A stretch of 64,000 nucleotides of DNA from Streptomyces sp. WM6378 (GTDB taxonomy: Bacteria > Actinomycetota > Actinomycetes > Streptomycetales > Streptomycetaceae). Location of the stretch: assembly GCF_001279695.1 (NCBI RefSeq), contig NZ_LGDD01000293.1, positions 101,422-165,421 on the forward strand, read 5' to 3'. The notes under the pieces are model-generated. The model saw nothing but the letters and a program-made list of their open reading frames with translations, was not told where the DNA came from and ran no database searches. The position numbers and the translations under genes are program-made. Positions 18,127-28,183 of this stretch are shown one piece after another (positions within the stretch are counted from its first letter, which is position 1; every line of letters begins with the position of its first letter).

Positions 18127-20046
18127 GTGAGCCCCAAGGAACCCCCGCGCCGCCGGGTCCCCCCGCCCGCGCGCTCCCGGCCGGCGGCCCGCCGCCCCGC
18201 GCCCGCCAAGAAGCTCAAGCTCGGCAGCCCCCGGCCCCGGCTGCGCCTGGTCAGCCTCGGGCTCACCCTGGTCATGCTGGCCTTCGTCGTACGGCTGCTC
18301 CAGGTGCAGGCCGTCGACGCCAGCGCGTACGCCGCCAAGGCCGACAAGAACCGGTACGCCAGCTACGCGCTGCCCGCGGAGCGCGGCCGGATCACCGACC
18401 GGGCCGGCATCGCCCTCGCCACCAGCGTCGACGCGTACGACATCACCGCCGACCCCACGCTCTTCACCCCCGAGGCCACCAAGATCCCCGACGCCGCCGC
18501 GCAGGCGGCCGCGCTGCTCGCGCCGCTGATCGGCAAGGGCCAGGCGGACCTCACCAAGAAGCTCAAGACGCCCAAGACCCGCTACGTGGTGCTCGCCCGC
18601 CGGCAGACCCCGCAGGTCTGGAACCAGATCAAGGACCTGAAGAAGGTGCTCGGCGAGAAGGCGTCCGCCGACCGCGCCAAGGGTGGCCCCGGCGCCAATG
18701 TGCTGGCCGGCGTCCTCAACGAGTCCAGCACCAAGCGCGTGTACCCCAACGGCGACCTCGCCGCCGGGATACTGGGGTACGTCAACGCCGAGGGCAAGGG
18801 CGCCGGCGGCCTGGAGTCGTCCCTGAACAAGGAGCTGGCCGGCACCGACGGCAAGATCTCCTACGCCCAGTCCGGGGGGCGCCGGGTGCCCACCGCCGGC
18901 ACCCACGAGACCCCGGCCGTGCCCGGCTCCGACGTCGAGCTGACCATCGACCGGGACATCCAGTGGATGGCGCAGAAGGCGATCTCGGACCAGGTCGCCA
19001 CGTCCGGGGCCGACCGGGGCTACGTCATAGTGCAACGGTCCGACACCGGCGAGGTCCTGGCCATGGCGAACGCGCCCGGCTTCGACCCGAACAACATCGC
19101 CCAGGCCAACTCGGCCGCCATGGGCAACGCCGCGCTCCAGGACGCCTTCGAGCCCGGATCCACCGCCAAGGTCATGTCCATGGCGGCGGTCCTGGAGCAG
19201 GGCGTCGCCACGCCCGGGACCCATGTGGTGGTGCCCAACCGGCTCCAGCGCGGCGACCGCCTCTTCAAGGACGACATCGACCACCCCACCTGGAACCTGA
19301 CGCTGAACGGCGTGCTCGCCAAGTCCAGCAACATCGGCACCATCCTCGCCGTCGAGCAGCTGGGCAAGACCGACGCCGAGGCCGACAACGTCCTGTACTC
19401 CTACCTGCGCAAGTTCGGCATCGGCTCGCCCAGCGGGCTCAACTTCCCCGGCGAGACCCCGGGCATCCTGGCCCCCGCGAGCAAGTGGTCGACCTCGCAG
19501 CAGTACACGGTCCGGTTCGGCCAGGGCCTCTCGCTCAACGCGATGCAGGCCGCCTCGGTGTACTCGACCATCGCCAACGGCGGCGTACGGGTGGAGCCGA
19601 CCCTGGTGCGCGGCACCAAGGGCCCGGACGGGCGGTTCACCCCCGCTCCCGCGCCCAAGCAGTCCCGGGTGGTCAGCGAGAAGACCGCCAAGACGCTGGC
19701 CCAGATGCTCGAATCGGTCGTCGGCGACGCCGAGGGCACCGGAACCAAGGCCGCCATCCCCGGCTACCGGGTCGCGGGCAAGACCGGCACGGCCAACCGC
19801 ATCGACCCCAAGACCGGCACCTACCGGGGCTACACCGCGTCCTTCGCGGGCTTCGCCCCCGCCGACAACCCCAAGATCACCGTCTACTGCGCCATCCAGA
19901 ACCCCACCAGGGGCAGCTACTTCGGCGGCCAGATCTGCGGACCCATCTACAAGCAGGTCATGGAGTTCGCCCTCAAGACCCTCCAGATCCCGCCGACCGG
20001 AGCCCAGCCTCCCAACCTGCCCGTCACCTTCGGCGGCAACGACTGA
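18127..20046 (+). CDS. ftsI: Septal peptidoglycan transpeptidase (class B PBP3)
   Basis: 639 residues. A very basic, Pro-rich cytoplasmic tail (1-40) is followed by a membrane helix (about 41-60) and then the PBP dimerisation region with AERGRITDRAG (about 84-94). The transpeptidase domain has the three active-site motifs: STAK with the acylated Ser345, SSN at 400-402 and KTG at 552-554. FtsI crosslinks septal peptidoglycan together with FtsW. In Streptomyces, ftsI is needed for sporulation septa rather than for growth (established). The GTG start lies four bases after the ftsL stop. Confidence 0.95.
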   Translation: MSPKEPPRRRVPPPARSRPAARRPAPAKKLKLGSPRPRLRLVSLGLTLVMLAFVVRLLQVQAVDASAYAAKADKNRYASYALPAERGRITDRAGIALATSVDAYDITADPTLFTPEATKIPDAAAQAAALLAPLIGKGQADLTKKLKTPKTRYVVLARRQTPQVWNQIKDLKKVLGEKASADRAKGGPGANVLAGVLNESSTKRVYPNGDLAAGILGYVNAEGKGAGGLESSLNKELAGTDGKISYAQSGGRRVPTAGTHETPAVPGSDVELTIDRDIQWMAQKAISDQVATSGADRGYVIVQRSDTGEVLAMANAPGFDPNNIAQANSAAMGNAALQDAFEPGSTAKVMSMAAVLEQGVATPGTHVVVPNRLQRGDRLFKDDIDHPTWNLTLNGVLAKSSNIGTILAVEQLGKTDAEADNVLYSYLRKFGIGSPSGLNFPGETPGILAPASKWSTSQQYTVRFGQGLSLNAMQAASVYSTIANGGVRVEPTLVRGTKGPDGRFTPAPAPKQSRVVSEKTAKTLAQMLESVVGDAEGTGTKAAIPGYRVAGKTGTANRIDPKTGTYRGYTASFAGFAPADNPKITVYCAIQNPTRGSYFGGQICGPIYKQVMEFALKTLQIPPTGAQPPNLPVTFGGND

Positions 20047-20060
20047 ATCCGGAAGCCTCA

Positions 20061-21728
20061 GTGACAACCATCACCCAGGGCCCTGGGAACCAGGACGGGA
20101 CCCAGGACGCCGTGCCCCCCTCTTTTGGCGACCCGGCGGGTGCGCCCGGTACGCTCACCGCCGTGCCACACGCTGATCAGTACCGAACCGCCCAGCAGGA
20201 CGCCCCCGCGAAACAGCCGGGAGCGCCCCGACCGGAACAGGCCCGTCCGACCTCGCTCGGCGCGCTGGCCGAGCGACTGGGGACGAGCAACCCCGGATCG
20301 GGAGAGGTCACCGGCATCACGCACGACTCCCGGGCGGTACGCCCCGGAGACCTGTACGCCGCACTGCCGGGCGCCAACGCGCACGGCGCCGACTTCGCCG
20401 CCCAGGCCGCGAGCCTCGGGGCCGTCGCGATCCTCACCGACCCGGCGGGCCGCGAGCGCGCCGCCGCGACCGGCCTGCCGGTCCTGGTCGCGGGCGACCC
20501 GCGCGGCCGGATGGGCGAGCTCGCCGCCGAGATCTACGGACACCCCGGGCGAGAGCTGCTCCAGCTCGGCATCACCGGAACCTCCGGCAAGACCACGACC
20601 GCCTACCTCGTCGAGGGCGGCCTGCGCGGCGCCGGACACGCCACCGGCCTGATCGGCACGGTCGAGATGCGGATCGGCGACGAGCGCATCAAGTCGGAGC
20701 GCACCACCCCCGAGGCCACCGACCTCCAGGCGCTGTTCGCGGTCATGCGCGAGCGCGGCGTCGACTCGGTCGCCATGGAGGTCTCCAGCCACGCCCTCGT
20801 GCTCGGCCGGGTCGACGGCTGCGTCTTCGACGTCGCCGTCTTCAACAACCTCAGCCCGGAACACATGGAGTTCCACTCCGACATGGAGGACTACTTCCGG
20901 GCCAAGGCGCAGCTGTTCACCCCCGAGCGGGCCAAGCGCGGCGTCGTCAACTTCGACGACGAGTACGGCCGCCGCCTCGTGACGGAGGCGGGGATCGAGA
21001 TCACCACGTTCTCCGCCGAGGGCCACCCCGACGCCGACTGGCGCGCCGAGGACGTCCAGATCCGCCAGGACAGCAGCACCTTCACCGTCGTCGGCCCCAA
21101 GGGCGAGCGGATCTCGGCCACCGCCCCGCTGCCGGGCCCGTTCAACGTGGCGAACACCCTCGCCGCCATCGTCACGCTGGCCGTCGCCGGCCTCGATGCG
21201 CAGACCGCCGCCGACGGAGTGGCCGCCGTACCCGGCGTGCCCGGCCGCCTGGAGCGCGTGGACGCGGGCCAGCCCTACCTCGCCGTCGTCGACTACGCCC
21301 ACAAGACGGACGCCGTCGAGTCGGTCCTGCGCTCGCTGCGCAAGGTCACCGAGGGCAAGCTGCACATCGTGCTCGGCTGCGGCGGCGACCGCGACCAGAC
21401 CAAGCGGGCCCCGATGGGGGCCGCCGCCGCCCGGCTCGCCGACACCGCCGTACTGACCTCCGACAACCCCCGCTCCGAGGACCCCCTCGCGATCCTCGCC
21501 GCGATGCTGGCGGGCGCCGCCGAGGTGCCCGCGCACGAGCGCGGCGAGGTCCAGGTCTTCGAGGACCGTGCCGCCGCCATCGCGTCGGCCGTCGCCCGCG
21601 CCGAACCCGGCGACACCGTGCTGGTCGCGGGCAAGGGCCATGAACAGGGCCAGGACATCCACGGAGTGGTCCGCCCCTTCGACGACCGACTGGTGCTCCG
21701 CGCCGCCATCCAGAAAAGTCAGGGATGA
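20061..21728 (+). CDS. murE: UDP-MurNAc-tripeptide synthetase (diaminopimelate-adding)
   Basis: 555 residues. This Mur ligase has an N-terminal UDP-substrate domain (ITHDSRAVRPGDLYAALPG), the ATP P-loop GITGTSGKTTTAYL (about 172-185), the carbamylated-lysine region and a C-terminal domain. DNPR occurs in TSDNPRSEDP, the signature of diaminopimelate-adding MurE; Streptomyces walls use the LL isomer. A 75-residue Gln/Pro/Ala-rich N-terminal extension precedes the core. The GTG at 20061 follows GGAAG at 20051-20055. A later GTG at 20163 would trim 34 of those residues and is a possible true start. Confidence 0.93.
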   Translation: MTTITQGPGNQDGTQDAVPPSFGDPAGAPGTLTAVPHADQYRTAQQDAPAKQPGAPRPEQARPTSLGALAERLGTSNPGSGEVTGITHDSRAVRPGDLYAALPGANAHGADFAAQAASLGAVAILTDPAGRERAAATGLPVLVAGDPRGRMGELAAEIYGHPGRELLQLGITGTSGKTTTAYLVEGGLRGAGHATGLIGTVEMRIGDERIKSERTTPEATDLQALFAVMRERGVDSVAMEVSSHALVLGRVDGCVFDVAVFNNLSPEHMEFHSDMEDYFRAKAQLFTPERAKRGVVNFDDEYGRRLVTEAGIEITTFSAEGHPDADWRAEDVQIRQDSSTFTVVGPKGERISATAPLPGPFNVANTLAAIVTLAVAGLDAQTAADGVAAVPGVPGRLERVDAGQPYLAVVDYAHKTDAVESVLRSLRKVTEGKLHIVLGCGGDRDQTKRAPMGAAAARLADTAVLTSDNPRSEDPLAILAAMLAGAAEVPAHERGEVQVFEDRAAAIASAVARAEPGDTVLVAGKGHEQGQDIHGVVRPFDDRLVLRAAIQKSQG

Positions 21729-21732
21729 AGTA

Positions 21733-23139
21733 GTGATCGCCCTCTCCCTCGCCGAGATCGCCGAAATCGTCGGCGGGCAGCCGCACGACATACCGGATCC
21801 GTCCGTCACGGTCACCGGACCCGTCGTCATCGACTCCCGCCAGGTGGCGGCCGGTTCGCTCTTCGTGGCCTTCGCCGGCGAACACGTCGACGGCCACGAC
21901 TACGCGCGGCGCGCCTTCGAGGCGGGCTGCGCGGCGGTCCTGGCGGCCCGCCCGGTCGGCGTGCCCGCGATCGTCGTCGACGACGTACAGGCCGCCCTCG
22001 GCGCCCTCGCCCGCGACGTCGTACGCCGCCTCGGCACCGAAGTCGTCGCCCTCACCGGCTCGTCCGGCAAGACCTCCACCAAGGACCTGATCGCGCAGGT
22101 GCTCCAGCGCCACGCGCCGACCGTGTTCACGCCGGGCTCCCTCAACAACGAGATCGGTCTGCCGCTGACCGCGCTCACCGCCTCCGCGGACACCAGACAC
22201 CTGGTCCTGGAGATGGGCGCGCGCGGCGTCGGTCACATCCGCTACCTCACCGGCCTGACCCCGCCCAGGATCGGTCTCGTCCTCAACGTCGGGACCGCCC
22301 ACATCGGCGAGTTCGGCGGCCGGGACCAGATCGCCCTGGCCAAGGGCGAGTTGGTGGAGGGCCTGCCCGAAGACGGCTGCGCCGTCCTGAACGCGGACGA
22401 CCCCCTGGTGCGGGCCATGGCGTCCCGCACCAAGGCGCGCGTGCTGTTCTTCGGCGAGGCCAAGGACGCGGACGTACGTGCCGAGAATGTCCGGCTCACG
22501 GCGTCCGGACAGCCCTCCTTCAGCCTTCACACACCCTCCGGGTGCAGCGATGTGACGTTGCGCCTGTACGGTGAGCACCACGTGTCGAACGCGCTCGCCG
22601 CGGCCGCCGTCGCCCATGAGCTGGGCATGTCCGCAGACGAGATCGCCCGCGCGCTCTCCGAGGCGGGCACCCTCTCCCGCTGGCGTATGGAGGTCACCGA
22701 GCGTCCGGACGGTGTGACGGTCGTCAACGACGCCTACAACGCGAACCCCGAATCCATGCGAGCCGCCCTTCGCGCGCTCGCGGCCATGGGTACCGGGCGC
22801 CGCACGTGGGCGGTGCTCGGTCCGATGGCCGAGCTCGGCGACGACTCGCTCGCCGAGCACGACGCGGTCGGACGGCTCGCCGTCCGGCTCAACGTCAGCA
22901 AGCTCGTGGCAGTCGGGGGCCGGGAAGCGTCCTGGCTGCAACTGGGCGCATATAACGAGGGTTCGTGGGGTGAGGAGTCGGTGCACGTGTCCGACGCACA
23001 GGCGGCCGTCGACCTGCTGCGCAGTGAACTGCGGCCGGGAGACGTCGTGCTGGTGAAGGCATCCAGGTCGATCGGCCTGGAGCGGGTGGCACTGGCGCTG
23101 CTCGAAGGCGCCGTCGAGGGTGAGGTCGCCGCCCGATGA
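21733..23139 (+). CDS. murF: UDP-MurNAc-tripeptide--D-alanyl-D-alanine ligase
   Basis: 468 residues from the GTG at 21733, four bases after the murE stop, with AGGGATG as ribosome-binding site. The family features are VVIDSRQVAAGSLFVAF, the P-loop ALTGSSGKTSTKDLI, NNEIGLPLT, LEMGARGVGHI and VNDAYNANPESM. MurF adds the D-Ala-D-Ala dipeptide, completing the UDP-MurNAc-pentapeptide in the cytoplasm. The stop overlaps the mraY ATG (ATGA). Confidence 0.95.
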   Translation: MIALSLAEIAEIVGGQPHDIPDPSVTVTGPVVIDSRQVAAGSLFVAFAGEHVDGHDYARRAFEAGCAAVLAARPVGVPAIVVDDVQAALGALARDVVRRLGTEVVALTGSSGKTSTKDLIAQVLQRHAPTVFTPGSLNNEIGLPLTALTASADTRHLVLEMGARGVGHIRYLTGLTPPRIGLVLNVGTAHIGEFGGRDQIALAKGELVEGLPEDGCAVLNADDPLVRAMASRTKARVLFFGEAKDADVRAENVRLTASGQPSFSLHTPSGCSDVTLRLYGEHHVSNALAAAAVAHELGMSADEIARALSEAGTLSRWRMEVTERPDGVTVVNDAYNANPESMRAALRALAAMGTGRRTWAVLGPMAELGDDSLAEHDAVGRLAVRLNVSKLVAVGGREASWLQLGAYNEGSWGEESVHVSDAQAAVDLLRSELRPGDVVLVKASRSIGLERVALALLEGAVEGEVAAR

Positions 23140-24206
23140 GGCAGATCCTCTTCGCGGGAGCCATCGGCCTGTTCCTGACCCTGGTCGGGACCCCGCTGCT
23201 CATCAAGCTGCTCGCCCGCAAGGGCTACGGCCAGTTCATCCGGGACGACGGCCCGCGCGGTCACGCCGGGAAGAAGGGCACACCCACCATGGGTGGCATC
23301 GCCTTCATCCTGGCCACGCTGATCGCGTACGCGCTGACCAAGGTGATCACCAGCGAGGACCCGACCTTCTCGGGCCTGCTCGTGCTCTTCCTGACCGCCG
23401 GCATGGGCATGGTCGGCTTCCTCGACGACTACATCAAGATCGTCAAGCAGCGTTCGCTCGGCCTGCGGGCCAAGGCCAAGATGGCCGGACAGCTGATCGT
23501 GGGCATCGCCTTCGCGGTGCTCGCCCTCCAGTTCGCGGACGCCCGGGGCAACACCCCGGCCTCCACCAGGCTGTCGTTCATCAACGACTTCGGCTGGTCC
23601 ATCGGCCCGGTGATCTTCGTGGTCTGGGCGCTGTTCATGATCCTCGCGATGTCGAACGGCGTGAACCTGACGGACGGTCTGGACGGCCTGGCCACCGGCG
23701 CCTCCGTGATGGTCTTCGGCGCGTACACCTTCATCGGGCTCTGGCAGTTCCAGGAGTCCTGCGCCAACGCGCAGACCCTGACCAACCCCAACGCCTGCTT
23801 CGAGGTGCGAGATCCGCTCGACCTCGCGGTCGTCGCCTCGGCCCTGATGGGCTCCTGCTTCGGCTTCCTGTGGTGGAACACCTCGCCCGCCAAGATCTTC
23901 ATGGGCGACACCGGTTCCCTCGCGCTCGGCGGCGCGCTCGCCGGCCTCGCGATCTGCTCCCGCACGGAGTTCCTGATCGCCCTGCTCGGCGGCCTGTTCG
24001 TACTGATCACGATGTCCGTGGTCATCCAGGTCGGCTCGTTCAAGATGACCGGCAAGCGGGTCTTCCGGATGGCGCCGCTCCAGCACCACTTCGAACTCAA
24101 GGGGTGGTCCGAAGTCCTTGTCGTGGTCCGGTTCTGGATCATCCAGGGCATGTGCGTGATCGTGGGTCTCGGACTCTTCTACGCGGGATGGGCAGCCGAC
24201 AAGTGA
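23136..24206 (+). CDS. mraY: Phospho-MurNAc-pentapeptide translocase
   Basis: 356 residues with about ten membrane helices. Conserved MraY motifs are GHAGKKGTPTMGG (in the first cytoplasmic loop), FLDDYIKI (the Asp-Asp pair), NLTDGLDGLA, FMGDTGSLALGG and the C-terminal loop PLQHHFELKGWSE. MraY transfers phospho-MurNAc-pentapeptide to undecaprenyl phosphate, making lipid I, with Mg2+. It is translationally coupled to murF upstream (ATGA) and murD downstream (GTGA). Confidence 0.96.
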   Translation: MRQILFAGAIGLFLTLVGTPLLIKLLARKGYGQFIRDDGPRGHAGKKGTPTMGGIAFILATLIAYALTKVITSEDPTFSGLLVLFLTAGMGMVGFLDDYIKIVKQRSLGLRAKAKMAGQLIVGIAFAVLALQFADARGNTPASTRLSFINDFGWSIGPVIFVVWALFMILAMSNGVNLTDGLDGLATGASVMVFGAYTFIGLWQFQESCANAQTLTNPNACFEVRDPLDLAVVASALMGSCFGFLWWNTSPAKIFMGDTGSLALGGALAGLAICSRTEFLIALLGGLFVLITMSVVIQVGSFKMTGKRVFRMAPLQHHFELKGWSEVLVVVRFWIIQGMCVIVGLGLFYAGWAADK

Positions 24207-25627
24207 GCACCACCTGGCAGGGCAAGCGCGTGACGGTGGCCGGTCTCGGTGTCTCCGGGATGCCGGTGGCCCGGGTCCTGAACGGGCTCGGCGCCGCCGT
24301 CACGGTCGTCAACGAGGGCGCCGACGAGCGCTCCCGCACGCAGGCCGCGGAGTTGGAGGCGCAGGGCATCACCGTGCGCCTCGGCGACGGGGCCACCCTG
24401 CCCGAGGGCACCGAGCTCATCGTCACCACGCCCGGCTGGCGGCCCGACAAGCCGCTGTTCGCGGCCGCCGCCGAGGCGGGCGTGCCGGTCTGGGGCGACG
24501 TGGAACTGGCCTGGCGGCTGCGCGACCTGGACGGCCGCGAGCCGGCCCCCTGGCTCGCGATCACCGGCACCAACGGCAAGACCACCACCACCCAGATGCT
24601 CGCCTCCATCCTGCGCGCGGCGGGCCTGCGTACCGCCGCCGTCGGCAACATCGGCGTCTCGCTGCTCGACGTGGTCCTCGGCGAGGAGCGGTACGACGTC
24701 CTGGCCGTCGAGCTCTCCAGCTACCAGCTGCACTGGGCGCCCTCGCTGCGCGCCCACTCGGCCGCCGTCCTCAACCTGGCGCCGGACCACCTCGACTGGC
24801 ACGGCTCCATGGAGGCGTACGCCGCCGACAAGGGCCGCATCTACGAGGGCAACACCATCGCCTGCGTCTACAACGCGCAGGACAAGGCGACCGAGGACCT
24901 GGTGCGCGAGGCCGACGTGGAGGAGGGCTGCCGGGCGATCGGCTTCACCCTGGCCACGCCGGGCCCCTCGCAGCTCGGCGTGGTCGACGGCATCCTCGTC
25001 GACCGGGCCTTCGTGCAGAACCGGCAGAAGAACGCCCAGGAGCTCGCCGAGGTCGCCGACGTCTTCCCGCCGGCCCCGCACAACATCGCCAACGCCCTCG
25101 CGGCGGCCGCCCTGGCGCGCGCCTTCGGCGTCGAGCCCAAGGCCGTACGCGAGGGCCTGAAGGCCTTCCGCCCCGACGCGCACCGCATCGAACACGTCGC
25201 GGACGTCGCGGACGTCGCGTACATCGACGACTCCAAGGCCACCAACACCCATGCCGCCGAGGCCTCCTTGGCGGCGTACGACCCGATCGTCTGGATCGCC
25301 GGGGGACTGGCCAAGGGCGCGTCCTTCGACGAGCTCGTCCAGCGGTCGGCGAAGCGGCTGCGCGGAGTCGTCCTGATCGGCGCCGAGCGCCACCTGATCG
25401 CCGAAGCGCTGGCGCGACACGCGCCCGAGGTCCCGGTGGTCGACCTCGACCGGACCGACACTGGGGCGATGCCGGCGGCGGTCCGCGAGGCGGCGGGGCT
25501 CGCCCGGCCGGGAGACACCGTCCTGTTGGCCCCGGCCTGCGCCTCGATGGACATGTTCGCGAACTACAACAAGCGCGGCGAGGCCTTCGCGGAAGCGGTC
25601 CGCGAACTCGCCGCAGGGCGCGCCTAG
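24203..25627 (+). CDS. murD: UDP-N-acetylmuramoylalanine--D-glutamate ligase
   Basis: 474 residues from the GTG at 24203, which overlaps the mraY stop. The N-terminal Rossmann-like domain starts VTVAGLGVSGMPVA. The P-loop is AITGTNGKTTTTQML, followed by ELSSYQLHW and LNLAPDHLDWHG; the C-terminal domain has YIDDSKATNTHAAEASL and LLAPACASMDMFANYNKRGEAF. MurD adds D-Glu to UDP-MurNAc-L-Ala. Its cluster position, after mraY, is the normal Streptomyces order. An in-frame ATG at 24188 would add five residues. Confidence 0.95.
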   Translation: MSTTWQGKRVTVAGLGVSGMPVARVLNGLGAAVTVVNEGADERSRTQAAELEAQGITVRLGDGATLPEGTELIVTTPGWRPDKPLFAAAAEAGVPVWGDVELAWRLRDLDGREPAPWLAITGTNGKTTTTQMLASILRAAGLRTAAVGNIGVSLLDVVLGEERYDVLAVELSSYQLHWAPSLRAHSAAVLNLAPDHLDWHGSMEAYAADKGRIYEGNTIACVYNAQDKATEDLVREADVEEGCRAIGFTLATPGPSQLGVVDGILVDRAFVQNRQKNAQELAEVADVFPPAPHNIANALAAAALARAFGVEPKAVREGLKAFRPDAHRIEHVADVADVAYIDDSKATNTHAAEASLAAYDPIVWIAGGLAKGASFDELVQRSAKRLRGVVLIGAERHLIAEALARHAPEVPVVDLDRTDTGAMPAAVREAAGLARPGDTVLLAPACASMDMFANYNKRGEAFAEAVRELAAGRA

Positions 25628-25685
25628 CCGGACCACCCGTTCCACGGACCGGCGGCGCCGGGCACGACTGGAGGGGTCAGCACAC

Positions 25686-27068
25686 ATGGCGGCCGATGTT
25701 CTTGGCGGCTCCGGGGACGCCCCGCGCGGCGTCCCCGCACTCGCCGGTCTTCTCCTGCGCAGCCGCACCGCCGGACCCGTGCGCGGCCCGTCGGCCCGCG
25801 GCGGCCCCGCGGGCGCTCCCCGGCGGCCCGGACCGCGCGGCCCCGGGCGCCTGATCGAGCAGTTCAGGAGGGCCTGGGACCGCCCCCTGACGGCGTACTA
25901 CCTGATCCTCGGCAGCGCCCTGCTCATCACCGTGCTCGGCCTGGTGATGGTCTACTCCGCCTCGATGATCAAGGCCCTCGAACTGTCGCTGCCGGGCTCG
26001 TACTTCTTCCGCAAGCAGTTCCTCGCGGCCCTCATCGGCGGCGGCCTGATGATCGCCGCGGCCCGGATGCCCGCCAAGCTGCACCGGGCGCTCGCCTACC
26101 CGATACTGGCCGGCACGGTCTTCCTGCTGATCCTCGTGCAGATCCCCGGGATAGGGAAGTCGGTCAACGGCAACCAGAACTGGATCTACCTCGGCGGCCC
26201 CTTCCAGCTCCAGCCCAGCGAGTTCGCCAAGCTGGCGCTGCTCCTGTGGGGCGCCGACCTGCTCTCCCGCAAGCAGGACAAGCGGTTGCTGACCGAGTGG
26301 AAGCACATGCTGGTGCCGCTCGTGCCGGTGGCCCTCCTGCTGCTCGGGCTCATCATGCTCGGCGGCGACATGGGCACCACGATCATCCTGACGGCGATCC
26401 TGTTCGGCCTGCTCTGGCTGGCCGGCGCCCCCACCCGGCTCTTCGCGGGCGTGCTCGCCGTCGCGGGCGCGCTGGCCGCCCTCTTCATCAAGATCAGCCC
26501 GCACCGGATGGGCCGGCTCAACTGCATCGGCGCCACCGACCCGGGCCCGCAGGACCAGTGCTGGCAGGCGGTGCACGGAATCTACGCGCTCGCCTCCGGC
26601 GGATGGTTCGGATCCGGCCTGGGCGCAAGTGTGGAGAAATGGGGTCAACTCCCCGAGCCCCACACCGACTTCATCTTCGCCGTCACCGGCGAGGAACTGG
26701 GTCTGGCAGGGACGCTGTCGGTCGTCGCCCTCTTCGCGGCTCTAGGCTATGCGGGTATCCGCGTGGCCGGACGCACGGAGGACCCCTTCGTGAGGTACGC
26801 CGCGGGAGGTGTGACCACCTGGATCGTGGCGCAGGCCGTGATCAACATCGGTGCGGTGCTCGGCCTGCTGCCGATCGCCGGTGTCCCGCTCCCGCTGTTC
26901 TCCTACGGAGGGTCCGCGCTGCTGCCGACCATGTTCGCCGTGGGGCTGCTGATCGCGTTCGCGCGGGACGACCCCGCTGCGCGGGCGGCCCTTGCCATGC
27001 GGCAGCCTCGGGTGAGTTGGAAGTCGATGAGACGGCGCGTCAAGAAGCGTCCGTCCGGAGAGCGGTGA
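25686..27068 (+). CDS. ftsW: Peptidoglycan polymerase FtsW (SEDS family)
   Basis: 460 residues with an unusually long Arg/Gly/Pro-rich N-terminus (about 1-62), followed by about ten membrane helices. SEDS features include VMVYSAS, NGNQNWIYLGGPFQLQPSEF with the family Gln-Pro-Ser-Glu-Phe, GGDMGTT, the large extracytoplasmic loop carrying LPEPHTDFIFAVTGEELGL with the catalytic Asp region, and the C-terminal GVPLPLFSYGGSAL. FtsW polymerises glycan strands at the septum and partners FtsI. A GGAGGGG lies before the ATG. In Streptomyces it is dispensable for growth but needed for sporulation septation. Confidence 0.95.
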   Translation: MAADVLGGSGDAPRGVPALAGLLLRSRTAGPVRGPSARGGPAGAPRRPGPRGPGRLIEQFRRAWDRPLTAYYLILGSALLITVLGLVMVYSASMIKALELSLPGSYFFRKQFLAALIGGGLMIAAARMPAKLHRALAYPILAGTVFLLILVQIPGIGKSVNGNQNWIYLGGPFQLQPSEFAKLALLLWGADLLSRKQDKRLLTEWKHMLVPLVPVALLLLGLIMLGGDMGTTIILTAILFGLLWLAGAPTRLFAGVLAVAGALAALFIKISPHRMGRLNCIGATDPGPQDQCWQAVHGIYALASGGWFGSGLGASVEKWGQLPEPHTDFIFAVTGEELGLAGTLSVVALFAALGYAGIRVAGRTEDPFVRYAAGGVTTWIVAQAVINIGAVLGLLPIAGVPLPLFSYGGSALLPTMFAVGLLIAFARDDPAARAALAMRQPRVSWKSMRRRVKKRPSGER

Positions 27069-27074
27069 ATTTCG

Positions 27075-28160
27075 GTGCATGTCGTACTCGCCGGTGGGGG
27101 GACCGCCGGCCACATCGAGCCCGCGCTCGCCCTCGCGGACGCCCTGCGCAGGCAGGACCCCACCGTGGGGATCACGGCACTCGGTACGGAGAAGGGCCTG
27201 GAGACCCGGCTCGTGCCCGAGCGCGGCTACGAGCTCGCGCTCATCCCGGCCGTCCCGCTGCCCCGCAGGCCCACCCCTGAGCTGATCACCGTCCCCGGGC
27301 GGCTGCGCGGCACCATCAAGGCCGCCGAGCAGATCCTGGAGCGCACCAAGGCCGACTGCGTCGTCGGCTTCGGCGGCTACGTGGCGCTGCCCGGCTACCT
27401 CGCGGCCAAGCGGCTCGGGGTGCCGATCGTGGTCCACGAGGCCAACGCCCGGCCGGGCCTCGCCAACAAGATCGGCTCGCGGTACGCGGCCTCGGTGGCC
27501 GTCGCCACCCCGGACAGCAAGCTGCGCAACTCCCGCTACATCGGCATCCCGCTGCGCTACTCGATCGCGACCCTCGACCGGGCCCGGGTCCGCCCCGAGG
27601 CGCGCGCCGCGTTCGGGCTCGACCCCGGCCTTCCGACGCTGCTCGTCTCCGGCGGCTCGCAGGGCGCCCGGCGCCTGAACGAGGTCATCCAGCAGATCGC
27701 CCCGGTGCTCCAGCGCTCCGGAATCCAGATCCTGCACGCGGTCGGCCCGAAGAACGAACTGCCGCGTGTCGACAACATGCCCGGGATGCCGCCGTATGTC
27801 CCGGTACCGTACGTGGACCGGATGGATCTCGCGTACGCCGCGGCCGACATGATGCTCTGCCGCGCGGGCGCGATGACCGTCGCCGAACTCTCCGCCGTCG
27901 GGCTGCCCGCCGCCTACGTACCGTTGCCGATCGGCAACGGCGAACAGCGGCTGAACGCCCAGCCGGTGGTCAAGGCCGGCGGCGGCCTCCTCGTCGACGA
28001 CGCCGAACTCACCCCGGAGTGGGTGCAGGGCAACGTCCTCCCGGTACTCGCCGACCCGCACCGGCTGTACGAGATGTCGCGCTCCGCCGCCGAGTTCGGG
28101 CGGCGCGACGCCGACCAACTCCTCGTGCAGATGGTGTACGAGGCCATCGCAGGACGCTGA
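27075..28160 (+). CDS. murG: UDP-GlcNAc:lipid I GlcNAc transferase
   Basis: 361 residues. A GT-B glycosyltransferase: [21 protein letters not shown] is the N-terminal glycine-rich loop, [16 protein letters not shown] and [13 protein letters not shown] are family motifs, and the C-terminal UDP-GlcNAc domain has [15 protein letters not shown] and [19 protein letters not shown]. MurG converts lipid I to lipid II on the inner face of the membrane. The GTG start is seven bases after the ftsW stop. Confidence 0.96.
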   Translation: MHVVLAGGGTAGHIEPALALADALRRQDPTVGITALGTEKGLETRLVPERGYELALIPAVPLPRRPTPELITVPGRLRGTIKAAEQILERTKADCVVGFGGYVALPGYLAAKRLGVPIVVHEANARPGLANKIGSRYAASVAVATPDSKLRNSRYIGIPLRYSIATLDRARVRPEARAAFGLDPGLPTLLVSGGSQGARRLNEVIQQIAPVLQRSGIQILHAVGPKNELPRVDNMPGMPPYVPVPYVDRMDLAYAAADMMLCRAGAMTVAELSAVGLPAAYVPLPIGNGEQRLNAQPVVKAGGGLLVDDAELTPEWVQGNVLPVLADPHRLYEMSRSAAEFGRRDADQLLVQMVYEAIAGR

Positions 28161-28183
28161 TCAACTGACGGAAGGCAGGGACC